Source: Enoplolaimus lenunculus | Lineage: Eukaryota > Nematoda > Enoplea > Enoplida > Thoracostomopsidae | NCBI GenBank assembly: GCA_030248215.1 | Contig: JASANG010000553.1 | Span: 84,440-148,439, forward strand | DNA length: 64,000 nt | Reading direction: 5' to 3' | Part shown: piece by piece, positions 46,036 to 56,254 of the stretch | Position numbering within the stretch: the first letter of the stretch is position 1 | Layout of the letters: each line of letters begins with the position of its first letter | The notes under the pieces: model-generated | Told to the model about the DNA's origin: nothing | Seen by the model: only the letters and a program-made list of their open reading frames with translations | Databases searched by the model: none | Program-made: the position numbers and the translations under genes

Positions 46036-46189
46036 CGGATGCGAATTGTTGAACTGCGAAGGACAGCGTATCAAACTAAAATTTGTACAGATTATTTTGA
46101 GCCTCGGCGCCGAACGGCGCTGTTCGACAAAAATAGCGCCGTTCTTGAAGAAGCACACGTTTACTCAAGTATAGCATTAGCAGATATCG

Positions 46190-46560
46190 ACCGAATATCC
46201 GGTTCCAGTTTGATATCCGGCAACATCCGGCATACGTATCCGGTATTAACCTACCGGATACCTGATATTTGTGGTTGTTATTCCAATTGTCATAAAACTG
46301 ATTTTCCACGTTAAAATACTAGTTATTTTGAAGGGGCTGCAATTCCGAGCAATTAATGAATGGACACTGATGGAATGAAAAATCCAAACCAAAAATTAAT
46401 TTTAAATCCACAAATGCATACTTTTGCCCAGCTCAAATACTTCCACCAGTGTACAAATTTAGATCCTATATCCGGTTCACATCCGGCTCCGGTTCCGGTA
46501 TAAAATTCACTTTCCGGTTCCGGATTCGGTATCCGGTATAAAGATGATATCCGGTCGTTC
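46190..46560. repeat. Fold-back rich in ATCCGG/CCGGAT
   Basis: GAATATCCGGTTCCAGTTTG, CATACGTATCCGGTATTAAC and CTACCGGATACCTGA at the left; ATATCCGGTTCACATCCGGC and GGTATCCGGTATAAAGATGA at the right. Related to the N-family termini. Confidence 0.45.
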
Positions 46561-47216
46561 CCTAAGCATTAGCCAAAGCAAATTAAGTCACAACTTTTGA
46601 CAGAAAATTTTTTTGAATTAATTTGTGCACTAAAATTGTTTTTCGCAAAATTTATTAACCAAAACATCCGCGTTTTAAACCTCCGCGTTCAGTTTAGTAG
46701 GCCTTCATGAAACTTTATGATCTTAAGCTATTTCTACAAATGCTTTATTTACACTCGAGTTATGTTTTGAATGCCAGCCTGGCGTTCGAACCAATCACAA
46801 TCTTTTGGGATAACTTTTGCATTGATTAATATTTTTTTGATAAATTTTGCCAAAAATTTTCACATGTTAAACTTCCGCGTCAAGCTAATGGACTCATTAT
46901 GACACTGGTCATTGCTTCAAAAAGGTAATTTTTGTTGTTTTTCCAGGTAATTGCTGAAAAATTAAATAATAGCGCAAAATGCAATATGGCGTGGCCAGTA
47001 GGATAATGTTGCGGTAGATATTGTGGTAAGGACATGCATTCTTACTTATATATGGGGGCAATGACGATGTTCATTCACAAATCAGTTCAAAAAAGGCCAC
47101 ATAGCTAGAAATTATCGACTCATATCTGCAATAGAACGATAGCCGTAGCATTGTTTCGAAAACTATGATTAGTACAAATTCTGATTCAGGATCATCTAAG
47201 TTCCAATTAATTAATC
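46561..47216. other. Intergenic, no feature seen
   Basis: AT-rich spacer without recognisable repeats or coding signal. Confidence 0.3.
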
Positions 47217-47408
47217 GGCCCATGTATAGAATAGGGCCGGAACAGTGGTATATATAAGCATATTCCTATGCCTGAGCCTATCCTAATCGCAAGAATGATC
47301 GTACACTTAAGCCTAAGCCTAAGCAAAAAAGTTAGTCTAAATGTTTAAGCTAATACTCTGTTACATTACCGCAGGAAAACGTTCCGGCCCTGTTCTATAC
47401 ATGTGTCC
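47217..47408 (-). mobile_element. TTAGGC-core MITE, type C
   Basis: GGCCCATGTATAGAATAGGG to CTGTTCTATACATGTGTCC, core TTAAGCCTAAGCCTAAGC. Flanks share ATTAATC on both sides, close to an 8-bp duplication. Confidence 0.78.
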
Positions 47409-47451
47409 ATTAATCATAGATCATTCGTGTTCAGTCAAATAGCCATTAATA

Positions 47452-47658
47452 GGCCCATGTATAGAACAGGGCCGGATCGTTTTCCGGAGGGGCTATAATA
47501 GAGTCAGTTTAAGCTTTAGACTATTTTTTGCTTAAGCTTAGGCTTAAGCTTAAGCTTCGGAATAGGCTCATCGATACGCTTAAGCTTAGGCTTAGGCTTA
47601 GGCTTAGGCTTACGAATATGCTTATACTACTGTTCCGTCCCTGTTCTATACATATACC
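47452..47658 (+). mobile_element. TTAGGC-core MITE, type C, longest perfect hexamer run
   Basis: GGCCCATGTATAGAACAGGG to CTGTTCTATACATATACC. The core at about 47578-47612 has four consecutive perfect TTAGGC units and more degenerate ones before. It lies 44 bp from the opposite-facing copy at 47217. No clear target duplication. Confidence 0.78.
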
Positions 47659-48544
47659 ATATAATTTCAGGAGGGTGTAAACCTTACTTAACAATTTTAA
47701 GCGAATGATCGTCGCGAGTGAAATTCTTTTTAACCTCAATTGCTTAAAAGCTTTATTTAGAAGCCAGTTAAAAGTGTGGTTTTTGTCCTTTCACCAATTT
47801 AAGGCGATATACCTCCTATATAACACCTTATATACGCCCGAGTTTAGGAAAACCAAATTTTAGTTTGATTATCAGGCAAATCTGTCAATTCTGGTTTATA
47901 TCTACCTGGAAGTTGAACAGCCAAAAAATTTTGACCTTCGAAACCTATTATACTTTAAGTGATTTAGCTTGTCACAACATTTTTATGTTATAATGCGTCT
48001 TTGTAGGCAATTATGCAATATTTTCTGTTTTTATTTGAGTATTAATCCGTATATTGCATGCGCGGTATACGCTTGAAATATCCGCCGAACGCTTTGTTTT
48101 GTTTTTTGTTTGTTGCTTAGCAGCTGCCGGCTGGATGTAACCTTATATATTAATATATATTAATATACATATATATAAATATATATGTATATATTTATTT
48201 CTCTATTTATTTCTGTATATATTTATTTATATATTGATTTATTTATTTATTTATACCGGTGATTTTCTTGTTTTTAAATTTACCGTATTCACAATATTTG
48301 AACAGAAATTGAACCACGGTTAATTTTCAGGCCGTAAAATTCACCATTTTTGAACATTTTACATAAAAAATTTAAAAAGAACAGAAGGCAATTTGTATAC
48401 AAGAATTGTATTGACACAAAAATAAAACGGTTCATAATTTTAAGCTTAGTATCCGGTTATTAATGTTTGTCTTCCGTTTTCGGTATTTCGAATATTGTAT
48501 CTTTTCCAGTTATGCTAAATGTCTCAAATAGCGAAACAGTGAGT
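47659..48544. other. Intergenic; AT/TATT microsatellite at 48146-48256
   Basis: 48146-48256 is TATATATTAATA-type then (TTTATTTA)n simple sequence. Nothing else recognised. Confidence 0.5.
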
Positions 48545-48800
48545 ACGATTTTTTAATCATGCAGTGTTAAATTCATTTGCTAAAAACATACTAAATTTGG
48601 CCAATGCATAGCTGAAGGTCGTACAACAGTAGGTATAAGCATTTTCCTAAGCCTAAAGCGTAAGCGTAGTACAGTTTTTTATCATGCAGTGTTAAATTCA
48701 TTTGCTAAAAACTCACTTAATTTGGCTAACGCATAGCTGAAGGGCGTACAACAGCAGGTATAAGCATATTCCTAAGACTAAGCTTTAAGCGTAAAGTTAA
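48545..48800 (-). repeat. 125-bp tandem duplication covering a TTAGGC-core fragment
   Basis: ATCATGCAGTGTTAAATTCA, TTTGCTAAAAAC and GGCCAATGCATAGCTGAAGG recur 125 bp later as GGCTAACGCATAGCTGAAGG. Both copies run into TATAAGCAT(T/A)TTCCTAAG and degenerate hexamers. The duplication took in the element end and its flank. Confidence 0.65.
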
Positions 48801-49243
48801 CGAAAAAATCAACAAAAGGTTAAGATCACTCTTTTGTAGTCTCGACAAAATGGGCACCAAAATATGACAAATGCTTATGCACCTTGACAATGCAAGCCTT
48901 AATATTAGTAAACTAACCAATCGTGTTTGAGTTCATTTGACGAACCAACAGCGAACCCAATTGTAATACAGTTGCATTTTTTTTCAAATTTAAACCAACT
49001 TACTTTGCCAGTTACAGATTTTTAAAATTTTCAAAAACTTTTGTTTAAACTTTTTTAGTCAGTACGTTTCTTCAGCTCAAATGTCAAATTTGCCTGAAAA
49101 CTTTACATTTGGTCGTTTTTGAGGTCGTTTTCAAAGCAATTTATGAGTTTTATTATGGTACAGAACATCACGCGATGTTAGAAACCTTGGATTTCTTTTT
49201 AATTTTTTATGATGAAAGTCTACTCGACTCGATTCCGAAATAG
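48801..49243. other. Intergenic, no feature seen
   Basis: AT-rich; no supported gene or repeat. Confidence 0.3.
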
Positions 49244-49395
49244 GCTGCAAAAAATGGTGAGTCAAATTGACTATCTCCGAAATAGGCTCTATGTGACTAC
49301 ACAAACTGTGTGTCAAATTCGACAATCAAATGTGCGACTCAGTGAATCGAATTGGAGTCTGGCAGAGTCGAATTTTGACTCAATTTGCGTAGAAA
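49244..49395. repeat. D-family fold-back, partial
   Basis: CTGCAAAAAATGGTGAGTCA, AATTGACTATCTCCGAAATA, GACTACACAAACTGTGTGTC and GAATTTTGACTCAATTTGCG. The right terminus is missing. Confidence 0.65.
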
Positions 49396-49609
49396 AGTAG
49401 AGTAAGTTCAGGTTTATGCTTAGGAAAATATTTACCTGATCCTAAGATTTTAGTCCTTTACCTAAGCCTGAGTCTAAATCTAAACGTTGACCTTAAATGC
49501 GTGCAAGAGCCGACATTCCTTACCCAAATTCTAGGTGGCTAAATAATTTCACATTTTTGCCCGCGGTTTGAAATTTTTTACCCTCGGGTATAAAACCGTC
49601 AGTAATTTC
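49396..49609. repeat. Decayed TTAGGC-type hexamers
   Basis: 49400-49500 has TTATGCTTAGG and CCTAAGCCTGAGTCTAAATC words without recognisable termini. Confidence 0.35.
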
Positions 49610-49773
49610 GGCCAGCGTATAGAACGTGGCCGCAACTGTAGTATAAGCATATTCCTAAAAAGCGTACGAATGAGAATATAACGAAGCCTAAGCCTATGAA
49701 AAACCTGGTCTAAATCTTATGCTTATTGCAGTCCCGCAGAAAAACGTTCCTTCCCTGATCTTTACATGGGTCC
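49610..49773 (-). mobile_element. TTAGGC-core MITE, type A/C
   Basis: GGCCAGCGTATAGAACGTGG to CTGATCTTTACATGGGTCC. The core has only AAGCCTAAGCC left. It ends 138 bp before the possible exon at 49912. Confidence 0.65.
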
Positions 49774-49911
49774 AAACTTTCCAACCGAAGCCGGCGATTA
49801 CCGGCAGATACCCTAGGGTCGCGTGTCACTCCAAGTTCGTATAGCAATGCTTGAAACATTTTTAGGTTTCCGCAGCAAATCGGTGGTAGTATTTTTGTTC
49901 TTTGTTACACG

Positions 49912-49965
49912 ATGTCTACTGGGAGGACTACTTCATTAATAAATAATGCAATTAAAGAAAGGCCT
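49912..49965 (+). CDS. Possible first coding exon of an unidentified gene
   Basis: An ATG opens 18 codons (MSTGRTTSLINNAIKERP) that run directly into a consensus 5' splice site, CCT|GTAAGT. I do not recognise the protein and found no convincing next exon downstream. The translation is polar and balanced, unlike the surrounding AT-rich noise. It could be the start of a gene whose other exons are small or lie beyond the window, or a chance match. Confidence 0.25.
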
Positions 49966-50345
49966 GTAAGTTTTTTTCAGGAAACTTTCCTTCTAATTAG
50001 AATCGATGTATGAGCGTTTGCAGTTTGGTTTGTTTCATTTTTCTGAAAATATTAGCCTGTTATAAGCGGTTTTTGTTGGTGGGCTTGCGTGAGCAAAATA
50101 CGGCTTTTAAGTAAACTGTCCGTCTGTATGTGTTGGCTAATTAGTGTCACGCCATGCGCAAAACTTGTTAGCATTTATGCAATGTGTTTACTGATTGTTT
50201 TTATATGCTTTATTTTGTTCTACAGTCTGGTTGTGGTAAGTTTTGTGCAATTTCAAGTTCAATGTGGTTGCGGAAGACTGACATTTTTCGGACAAGGAAA
50301 TAGAAAAATTTTGACGATAAAGAATGCGAAATTTTAGCAGCTTTA

Positions 50346-50835
50346 GGGTTGCGCTATACTTTACTGTGTCATACGCCGCTGCATGCCGCTGGAAACCTTC
50401 GTACGCCATTGCAGCGTCGTTTTGCGTTGCTAACAAAAAGTATAGGCAAAATCTATTTGATGCAGTGCAGCAATTTTTAATTGAAAAATTTAACTGTGCC
50501 GCGCGTCAACGAGCGGCAGCGTACGCCGGCGTCCGTTGATGCAAGGCCGCGTGCGGTGGCCTCGCGGCGAGTACAGCGCAACCCTTACAGTTGCGCTATA
50601 CTTTACTGCGCCGCACGGACGCCGCCCGCCGCCGGACGCGGCTACGCGCCATCAGACGCCGCTGGACACCGTCGTGCGCCGCTATGCGTTGCTAAGAAAA
50701 ATATAGCCAAAATCTATTTGATGGTGTGCGGAAATTTTTTAATCAACAAATTTTCTCGTACCGTACGTCGCCACGCCATGGCGTGCGGTAACGTGCGGCC
50801 GCGTCCGGCGGCGCGCGGCGAATATAGCGCAGCCC
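50346..50835. mobile_element. Two tandem PIF/Harbinger-like MITEs, CpG-rich
   Basis: Copy 1, 50346-50584: GGGTTGCGCTATACTTTACT to GAGTACAGCGCAACCC. Copy 2, 50588-50835: CAGTTGCGCTATACTTTACT to GAATATAGCGCAGCCC. TTA precedes copy 1 and separates the copies (50585-50587), fitting the 3-bp TTA duplication of PIF/Harbinger. The arms are dense in GCCGC/GCGGC; the central 70 bp (AAAATCTATTTGATG) is AT-rich. Open frames here are by-products. Confidence 0.65.
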
Positions 50836-51171
50836 TCAGGGTTCAAAACTTTCGTTATTTGTTTCACACAACTTGGAAATATATAAATTTATAAAATTTG
50901 CTGTTTAATAACGTTTAAAATGGTAAGCATCGAATTGATCCCAAAGTAGTGATATACTCGGAAGGGGCAGTGGTTAATGATCAGCAGACGATTTGAAAAA
51001 ATTTATATAAAATAGGAGTTTTAGAATGAAAATTTGGCCTGAACATAAAACCAGTTGCTGGTTTCGGGTATTATGGCAGCGGTTTCTTTGCTGTCGAGCT
51101 TGAACGTTTCTTTGTTGTTTTGTTTGATATAATTCAATTGTTATCACTCGAACGCGTGTCGAACGTCCAGT

Positions 51172-51345
51172 CCCGTAGCCAGCTCACCATGCTAGGGTAG
51201 GGCTAAAAAATTTTTTAGACGGGGCATTGAAGGGTTTTTAATGACTTACAAGCAAGCTTGAAAATTTTCTAGGGGAGGGTTAAAATTTTTCCAGAGGGGC
51301 TGAACCCCCCCTGGCCCTCCCTTGGCTACGGGCCCGCTAACGCCT
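51172..51345 (+). mobile_element. K-family element
   Basis: CCCGTAGCCAGCTCACCATG to CCTTGGCTACGGGCCCGC, a clear inverted pair. The interior has GGGTTTTTAATGACTTACAA, AAAATTTTCTAGGGGAGGG and CCAGAGGGGCTGAACCCCCC. Confidence 0.65.
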
Positions 51346-51889
51346 TAGTGGCGCTAAAATCAGTCCTGTTGGTAGTATTTTGTTACGCAAGTATTCTCAA
51401 ACATACCAAGAAACCAGTGTAGCGTATTATATTTAAGGTAACTTAGCTACTATAAAGCGCGCCAAAAAGTAGTTTGACCTAAATATGTCGTTGGATTGTT
51501 AGTGTTTAAGCCGGTACATAAAACTTACTAAGGTATCTTAGTATAAACAATCAGAACGGCCAGTGTTTTGAGGTTTTACATTAAGAAATGTTATACAAAC
51601 TAACGTTTACGCCAACAAATGGTAATAAACCCGATAAATTTGCTGAAAAATACTACGCGTACCCTTATTTTTGAGTCATAGAAAACTAAATATATATTAA
51701 TTGAGTAAGTAATCCAGTCTTGGCCGTATGGAATAAACCCGAAATTTTGAATTATAAGATTCGTTGTGCTAAAATGATGTGTGACTTATCGCTTGCGAGC
51801 TTCTTCACACTATATATAATATTAGCGTCCGTCAGGAATGTCTAGATCCGCAACTACTGGTTAACAGTTTTTAAATACACTTCCTACCG
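51346..51889. other. Intergenic, no feature seen
   Basis: No gene or repeat recognised. Confidence 0.3.
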
Positions 51890-51897
51890 GATGTGGC

Positions 51898-52087
51898 GGC
51901 CCATGTATAGAACACGGCCGGATCACTTTTCCTGCGGAACTGTAATCGAGTCCGTTTAAGCTTTAGACTAACTTTTGTTTAGGCTTAGGCTTAGGCTTAG
52001 GTACAAGCTCGTCCTTACGCTTAGGCTTAGGCATAGGCTTAGGAATGCGGTTATACAACGTTTCACGTCCTGTTATATACATGAGCC
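51898..52087 (+). mobile_element. TTAGGC-core MITE, type C, 8-bp target duplication
   Basis: GGCCCATGTATAGAACACGG to CCTGTTATATACATGAGCC. Flanks GATGTGGC (51890-51897) and GGTGTGGC (52088-52095) differ at one base. Core GTTTAGGCTTAGGCTTAGGC and CTTAGGCTTAGGCATAGGC. Confidence 0.82.
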
Positions 52088-52222
52088 GGTGTGGCTATTA
52101 ATCCGTTATGCGTTAGCGCATGTTGAAGGAAAAATGCGACGAAGCCGAAACTGCTGTAAAATTTAACATTCGATATCTTAAATTAACAAGCAAAAGGTTT
52201 TTCAATCGGTTTACATTCTTAA

Positions 52223-52484
52223 CCCCTTCTCACATTGAGTTGCCTATAGGCAACTCAGCGCAGTATGTATACGTTAAATAATACATATCGCACCGTGTTT
52301 AACAATTGCAACACGTACACATAGTACTAAATCACCACAAGACGTGAGAGCCCCTCGGGCTCGAGCGTCAAGCTCCTATAGCTGAGTGGTGATGGTATGC
52401 GCCTCCCAATCCAATCACTGGAGTTCGAATCCTAGCATAAAAGTCGGTTTCAGGGAAAATAGAAAATATTCATGTGAGAAAGGG
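52223..52484 (+). mobile_element. E family: TTAA-flanked MITE with tRNA-like module, best copy
   Basis: TTAA at 52219-52222 and 52485-52488. Ends CCCCTTCTCACATTGAG and TCATGTGAGAAAGGG. On this strand the A box TAGCTGAGTGGTGATGG starts at 52379 and the perfect B box GTTCGAATCC is at 52423-52432, a spacing of 44 as in tRNAs. GCTCCTA just before the A box is in the acceptor-stem position but has no partner 3' strand, so it is tRNA-like only. Confidence 0.82.
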
Positions 52485-52875
52485 TTAATATCGATATGAA
52501 AAACGAATAAATAGCATAAATATCACCTTTTTCGCACAATCCTGACTGCCACCGGAAACGTTTATTTTAAACCAGCAGCGGCCAAAGAAATTTCACCACT
52601 CGTTCGACTCTATTGTTCGACACGGCCTGCTGATTTCCGGCCAAAATTAAATTTTACTCACCGCTATATTTACCTTTTGTTCAAAAATTTATGTAAATTG
52701 AAAAACGGTACGACAACAAAAGAAGTTGTATTTTTGGTACGTGTTGTTTGCTAAATTTCATGCCGCTTTCAACTGGTTTGAATTCAAGGGAACAATACAG
52801 GTCGAAACGGTCATTGTACCTTTGCCTCCATATTTTCGGTTAATGTTTTAAGCTCAAGCTTACGCATAGGCTTAT

Positions 52876-53074
52876 GGGTACATGTAAACGTCAGGGGCGG
52901 AACATTTTTCTGCGGGACTAGAATAGAATAATATTAAGCTTTAGACTATTTTTTTGCTTGGCGTAGGTTTAGGCTTAATAGCAATATATATATGCTTATT
53001 CTTACGCTTAGGCTTAGGCTTAGGCTTAGGAATAAACTTACAATGCTGTTCAGCTTCTGTTCTTCACATTGACC
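52876..53074 (+). mobile_element. TTAGGC-core MITE, type A
   Basis: GGGTACATGTAAACGTCAGG to CTGTTCTTCACATTGACC, core CGCTTAGGCTTAGGCTTAGG, family constant TTAAGCTTTAGACTATTTTT. More hexamer-like words lie on both sides (52850-52870 and 53090-53115). Confidence 0.7.
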
Positions 53075-53539
53075 GACTTAGGTAAAGACTTAATTTTAGG
53101 CTCAAGCTTATAGGCATAAACAAGGTTTTTGCTGCTAAGTTTAACCCTTAGCTAAGTTTCAGATTAACCCTATTAAGCCTGTATCGGAAGAGTACAAGAG
53201 TGGAGGATATATACACCCAAAATTCTTCATAAAGCCCACTTGGTAAATGGGCGTTTTTGCCGACTTCAGACGCAGCCAACTGTTTCGTAGAACTTGCAGC
53301 GTTTTTTTCGCTTCGTTGCTTGTAAATTTTTAAAATTACCTTAGCGAAATCTAACCCTGGTACACGGCTAATTTCTACCAACGGGTGTATTAAGCAACAC
53401 ATTGGTATAGTTGTATAATTTGTATCAATTTTGGATTTGGCATCAGCTGTAAATTCCATCGTTTTTTTGGATATATAGCAACTGATGCTAATATTCAAAA
53501 GTGATACAAATATTTGTTTCTGTTTGATTCAGAGGCAAT
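53075..53539 (-). other. Open frame of uncertain status
   Basis: Minus-strand open frame 53148-53498 (116 codons) has balanced composition (for example MEFTADAKSKIDTN) but no domain I recognise. A second minus-strand frame, 53488-53847, starts with similarly protein-like residues (NEPLNKFLNQVIQRIHDAV) and runs into the P-family MITE. Together they might be a decayed gene, but splice sites and homology are unproven. Confidence 0.2.
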
Positions 53540-53715
53540 GGCGGATCCACGGGGGGCCACCCCGGCCGTGGCCCCCCAACAGCATCTCGACAAAAATTAT
53601 ATTGGGACTCAAAATGGGGACCCCCTTTTATTTCGGTCGCTACAGTATGGGTCAAAAATAAGTTTATTACCTGTGAAATTTTGACCCCCCCCCATTTTGG
53701 GATCCTGGATCCGAC
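53540..53715. mobile_element. P-family MITE with nested H-family fragment
   Basis: GGCGGATCCACGGGGGGCCA to GGATCCTGGATCCGAC, homologous to 21177-21341. 53602-53647 (TTGGGACTCAAAATGGGGAC through CGGTCGCTACAGTA) is the reverse complement of an H-family left terminus and replaces the middle of the P sequence. Confidence 0.65.
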
Positions 53716-53979
53716 ATTGATCAGAGGAACAGCATCATGGATACGCTGGATCACCTGATTTAAAAATTTGTTTAGGGGCTCGTTCTGAATGTGACTTGGT
53801 TGAATGGATTGGAGGTTAACTTTAGGATTATGATCCTTACAAACCATTTTTTTGGTTCAAAGTTGTGGTAAATTTTATAACTGTCTGTTCGATATGCTTA
53901 AATGTAATAATTAACTTGAATGTGAAGCTGAATATAATATGACTAAAGTAGTTTTTGGTTCCCACTTATAACGAATATG

Positions 53980-54160
53980 CTAACCTACTTTTAGGGCCGC
54001 GACAAAGTAGATTAAGCATATTATTTTTTTGAGCCTAAGCATAAGCGTTGAAAAAGTGTATTCTTAAGCCTAAGCGTAAAAAATTCAGTCTACAATCTGA
54101 GCCTACTACTCTTGTATAGATTCATCAGAAACCGGTACGTCCCTAAAAGTAACATGGGCC
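53980..54160 (-). mobile_element. TTAGGC-core MITE, type B
   Basis: TACTTTTAGGGCCGCGACAA at the left (outer bases decayed), AGCCTAAGCATAAGCGTTG and TCTTAAGCCTAAGCG in the core, CCCTAAAAGTAACATGGGCC at the right. Confidence 0.7.
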
Positions 54161-54442
54161 ATACTTCAGATATCGCAGCGTGGACGCTATTCAAACCTGG
54201 TTAAACTATCATTTGCATTTCTTTCGTTACACTTTAATATTAAATAATCCGACTTCCAAATCGGTGTTTAAATCTTCATTATTTTAACAAAGATTCACCA
54301 CAGGCGAAACCCGGATTTCATATCAACCCCTATAAATTGCATTAAAGTTGTTTTCCCATCGAGCTTAGCGAAGTAGTAAATTTTTTTAACCTCTAAACTT
54401 CTTAATGTTATTCCAAAGCGCAAGGGCAGTTGCCACTTTGTT

Positions 54443-55250
54443 GCGTCTCCGAAACCTTCTGGGAAGATATATGCTCCCATGACTTTTGCTTGGTATGCGT
54501 CCCAGGAACTCGTCTCGGATATGTCGCATCACTTTGATCTTATAGTAAACATCCATAGGTTTTTTTGGTGTCTCCAGAAATTTCTGGGAAGATATCCGCT
54601 TCCATGACTTTCACTTTGATCTTATAGTAAACATCCATAGGTTTTTAGTGTCTCCAGAAATTTCTGGGAAGATATCCGCTTCCATGACTTTCACTTTGAT
54701 CTTATAGTAAACATCCATAGGTTTTTAGTGTCTCCAGAAATTTCTGGGAAGATATCCGCTTCCATGACTTTCACTTTGATCTTATAGTAAACATCCATAG
54801 GTTTTTAGTGTCTCCAGAAACTTCTGGGAAGATATCCGCTTCCATGACTTTCACTTTGATCTTATAGTAAACATCCATAGGTTTTTTGGTGTCTCCAGAA
54901 ATTTCTGGGAAGATATCCGCTTCCATGACTTTCACTTTGATCTTATAGTAAACATCCATAGGTTTTTAGTGTCTCCAGAAATTTCTGGGAAGATATCCGC
55001 TTCCATGACTTTCACTTTGATCTTAAAGTAAACATCCATAGGTTTTTTGGTGTCTCCAGAAATTTCTGGGAAGATATCCGCTTCCATGACTTTCACTTTG
55101 ATCTTAAAGTAAACATCCATAGGTTTTTTGGTGTCTCCAGAAATTTTTGTGAAGATATCCGCTTCCATGACTTTCACTTTGTGTACGCCCCAGAAACTCG
55201 TCTCCGATAGCTCGCTACACTTTAATGCTTCAAGTAAACATCCATTAGTT
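54443..55250 (-). repeat. 80/81-bp minisatellite with open minus-strand frame
   Basis: About eight copies of an 80- or 81-bp unit (54551-55180) with TCTCCAGAAATTTCTGGGAA, GATATCCGCTTCCATGACTT and AGTAAACATCCATAGG. On the minus strand 81-bp units read KVKVMEADIFPEISGDTKK then PMDVYFKI; 80-bp units shift the frame. Both borders keep a longer related unit of about 130 bp (GACGAGTTCCTGGGACGC; GACGAGTTTCTGGGGCG), so the array arose by loss of about 50 bp and then amplification. The peptide is faintly C2-domain-like (V-EAD..., DVYFK), which may be chance. Confidence 0.7.
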
Positions 55251-55478
55251 GTGTAACTCAGCCGACGTTAATACTTTGGTCTGGTGTCATTTCACAATTT
55301 TAAATCTATAAACCAGACGTTTCAGTACCAGCACTCATTTTCAGGTTGTCAACCCACATACTCAGAGCAACAACAAGCGGTTCGGGTTGCTTTTATTTTT
55401 AAAATTGGTTCTTAAGAGTGAAGTTAGCACAAAATTTTGCCATGTTGTCCATGTTTGAAGGCGAAGCATACTGTAGTG
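55251..55478. other. Intergenic, no feature seen
   Basis: Spacer between the minisatellite and an H element. Confidence 0.25.
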
Positions 55479-55875
55479 ACCAGAATAAGAAGGGGTCCCC
55501 CCATTTTGTGCCCAAATCAATAGGAGTCCGTATCTCTAATAAGAGTCCGTAAGCGGATAGACTCCCTAAACCCTAGAGTTCATAAATGTCATTTTTCCCT
55601 AGTTGTAGAGCATAAATGAGTCAAGAACGAAATATAGCTGAGTTCGAAACTTTGGAGCATAGTTAAGTTTTGAATATACATTATTAAGTATAACCTTGCA
55701 TTATCGCTCGAGCTATTGACACAAGACAAATAAACGTTGAATTCGACGGATAGTTGCAGTACCGGATATATATCGGTAACGAAGGGTGGCGGAGCGTGGG
55801 TTAAAAACAAGGGGAGTATCCTTTGGACAGGACAAATAAATATCAGTCCACCCTCTTATTCGGCTCACTGTAGTA
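55479..55875 (+). mobile_element. H-family element with both ends
   Basis: TACTGTAGTGACCAGAATAA to CTTATTCGGCTCACTGTAGTA. The interior has CAATAGGAGTCCGTATCTCT, CATTATCGCTCGAGCTATTG, GGATATATATCGGTAACGAA and ATAAATATCAGTCCACC. TA at both ends. Most complete copy (397 bp). Confidence 0.72.
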
Positions 55876-56084
55876 TGCAGTGTTTTGTAGGGTTTTTGGT
55901 TTATGTTTAAATCAGGGCTGGACTGGTGGTAAAAATCGAACCAGGAAATTTGATATAAACTAATCAATTACTTCACTATTGACTAAAAAGATTAACCAAG
56001 ATTTTTTAATTTTGTTCAAGAGCCCAAATTATTACCGTTTCAACGGAAATTTGTCCAGCACGCCGTACAGCCCGTGTACCACTG

Positions 56085-56170
56085 AACAGTCCGTGTAAAG
56101 TTTAGAGGCGGAAAGTTTTTCTGCTGGACTGCAATAGAGTAAGCTTAAGCTTTAAACTAATTTTTGTCTA
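56085..56170 (+). repeat. TTAGGC-core MITE left-end fragment
   Basis: CAGTCCGTGTAAAGTTTAGA, GGCGGAAAGTTTTTCTGCTG and AGAGTAAGCTTAAGCTTTA match type A up to the start of the array, which is missing. Confidence 0.6.
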
Positions 56171-56254
56171 TTCTTAATAGGTTTTTATTGGAAACTTAAG
56201 TCTACAATCTTGCAAAGTTGAGCACTGCAGCCTGTTTTTGTAACGTTATAAGTT

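Noticed and set aside
47578-47612. A true telomere or chromosome end
   Set aside because: Only four perfect TTAGGC units, flanked by MITE termini and ordinary sequence on both sides.
53148-53847. Minus-strand gene across two open frames
   Set aside because: Kept only as low confidence: no recognised domain, unproven splicing and a MITE lying within the second frame.
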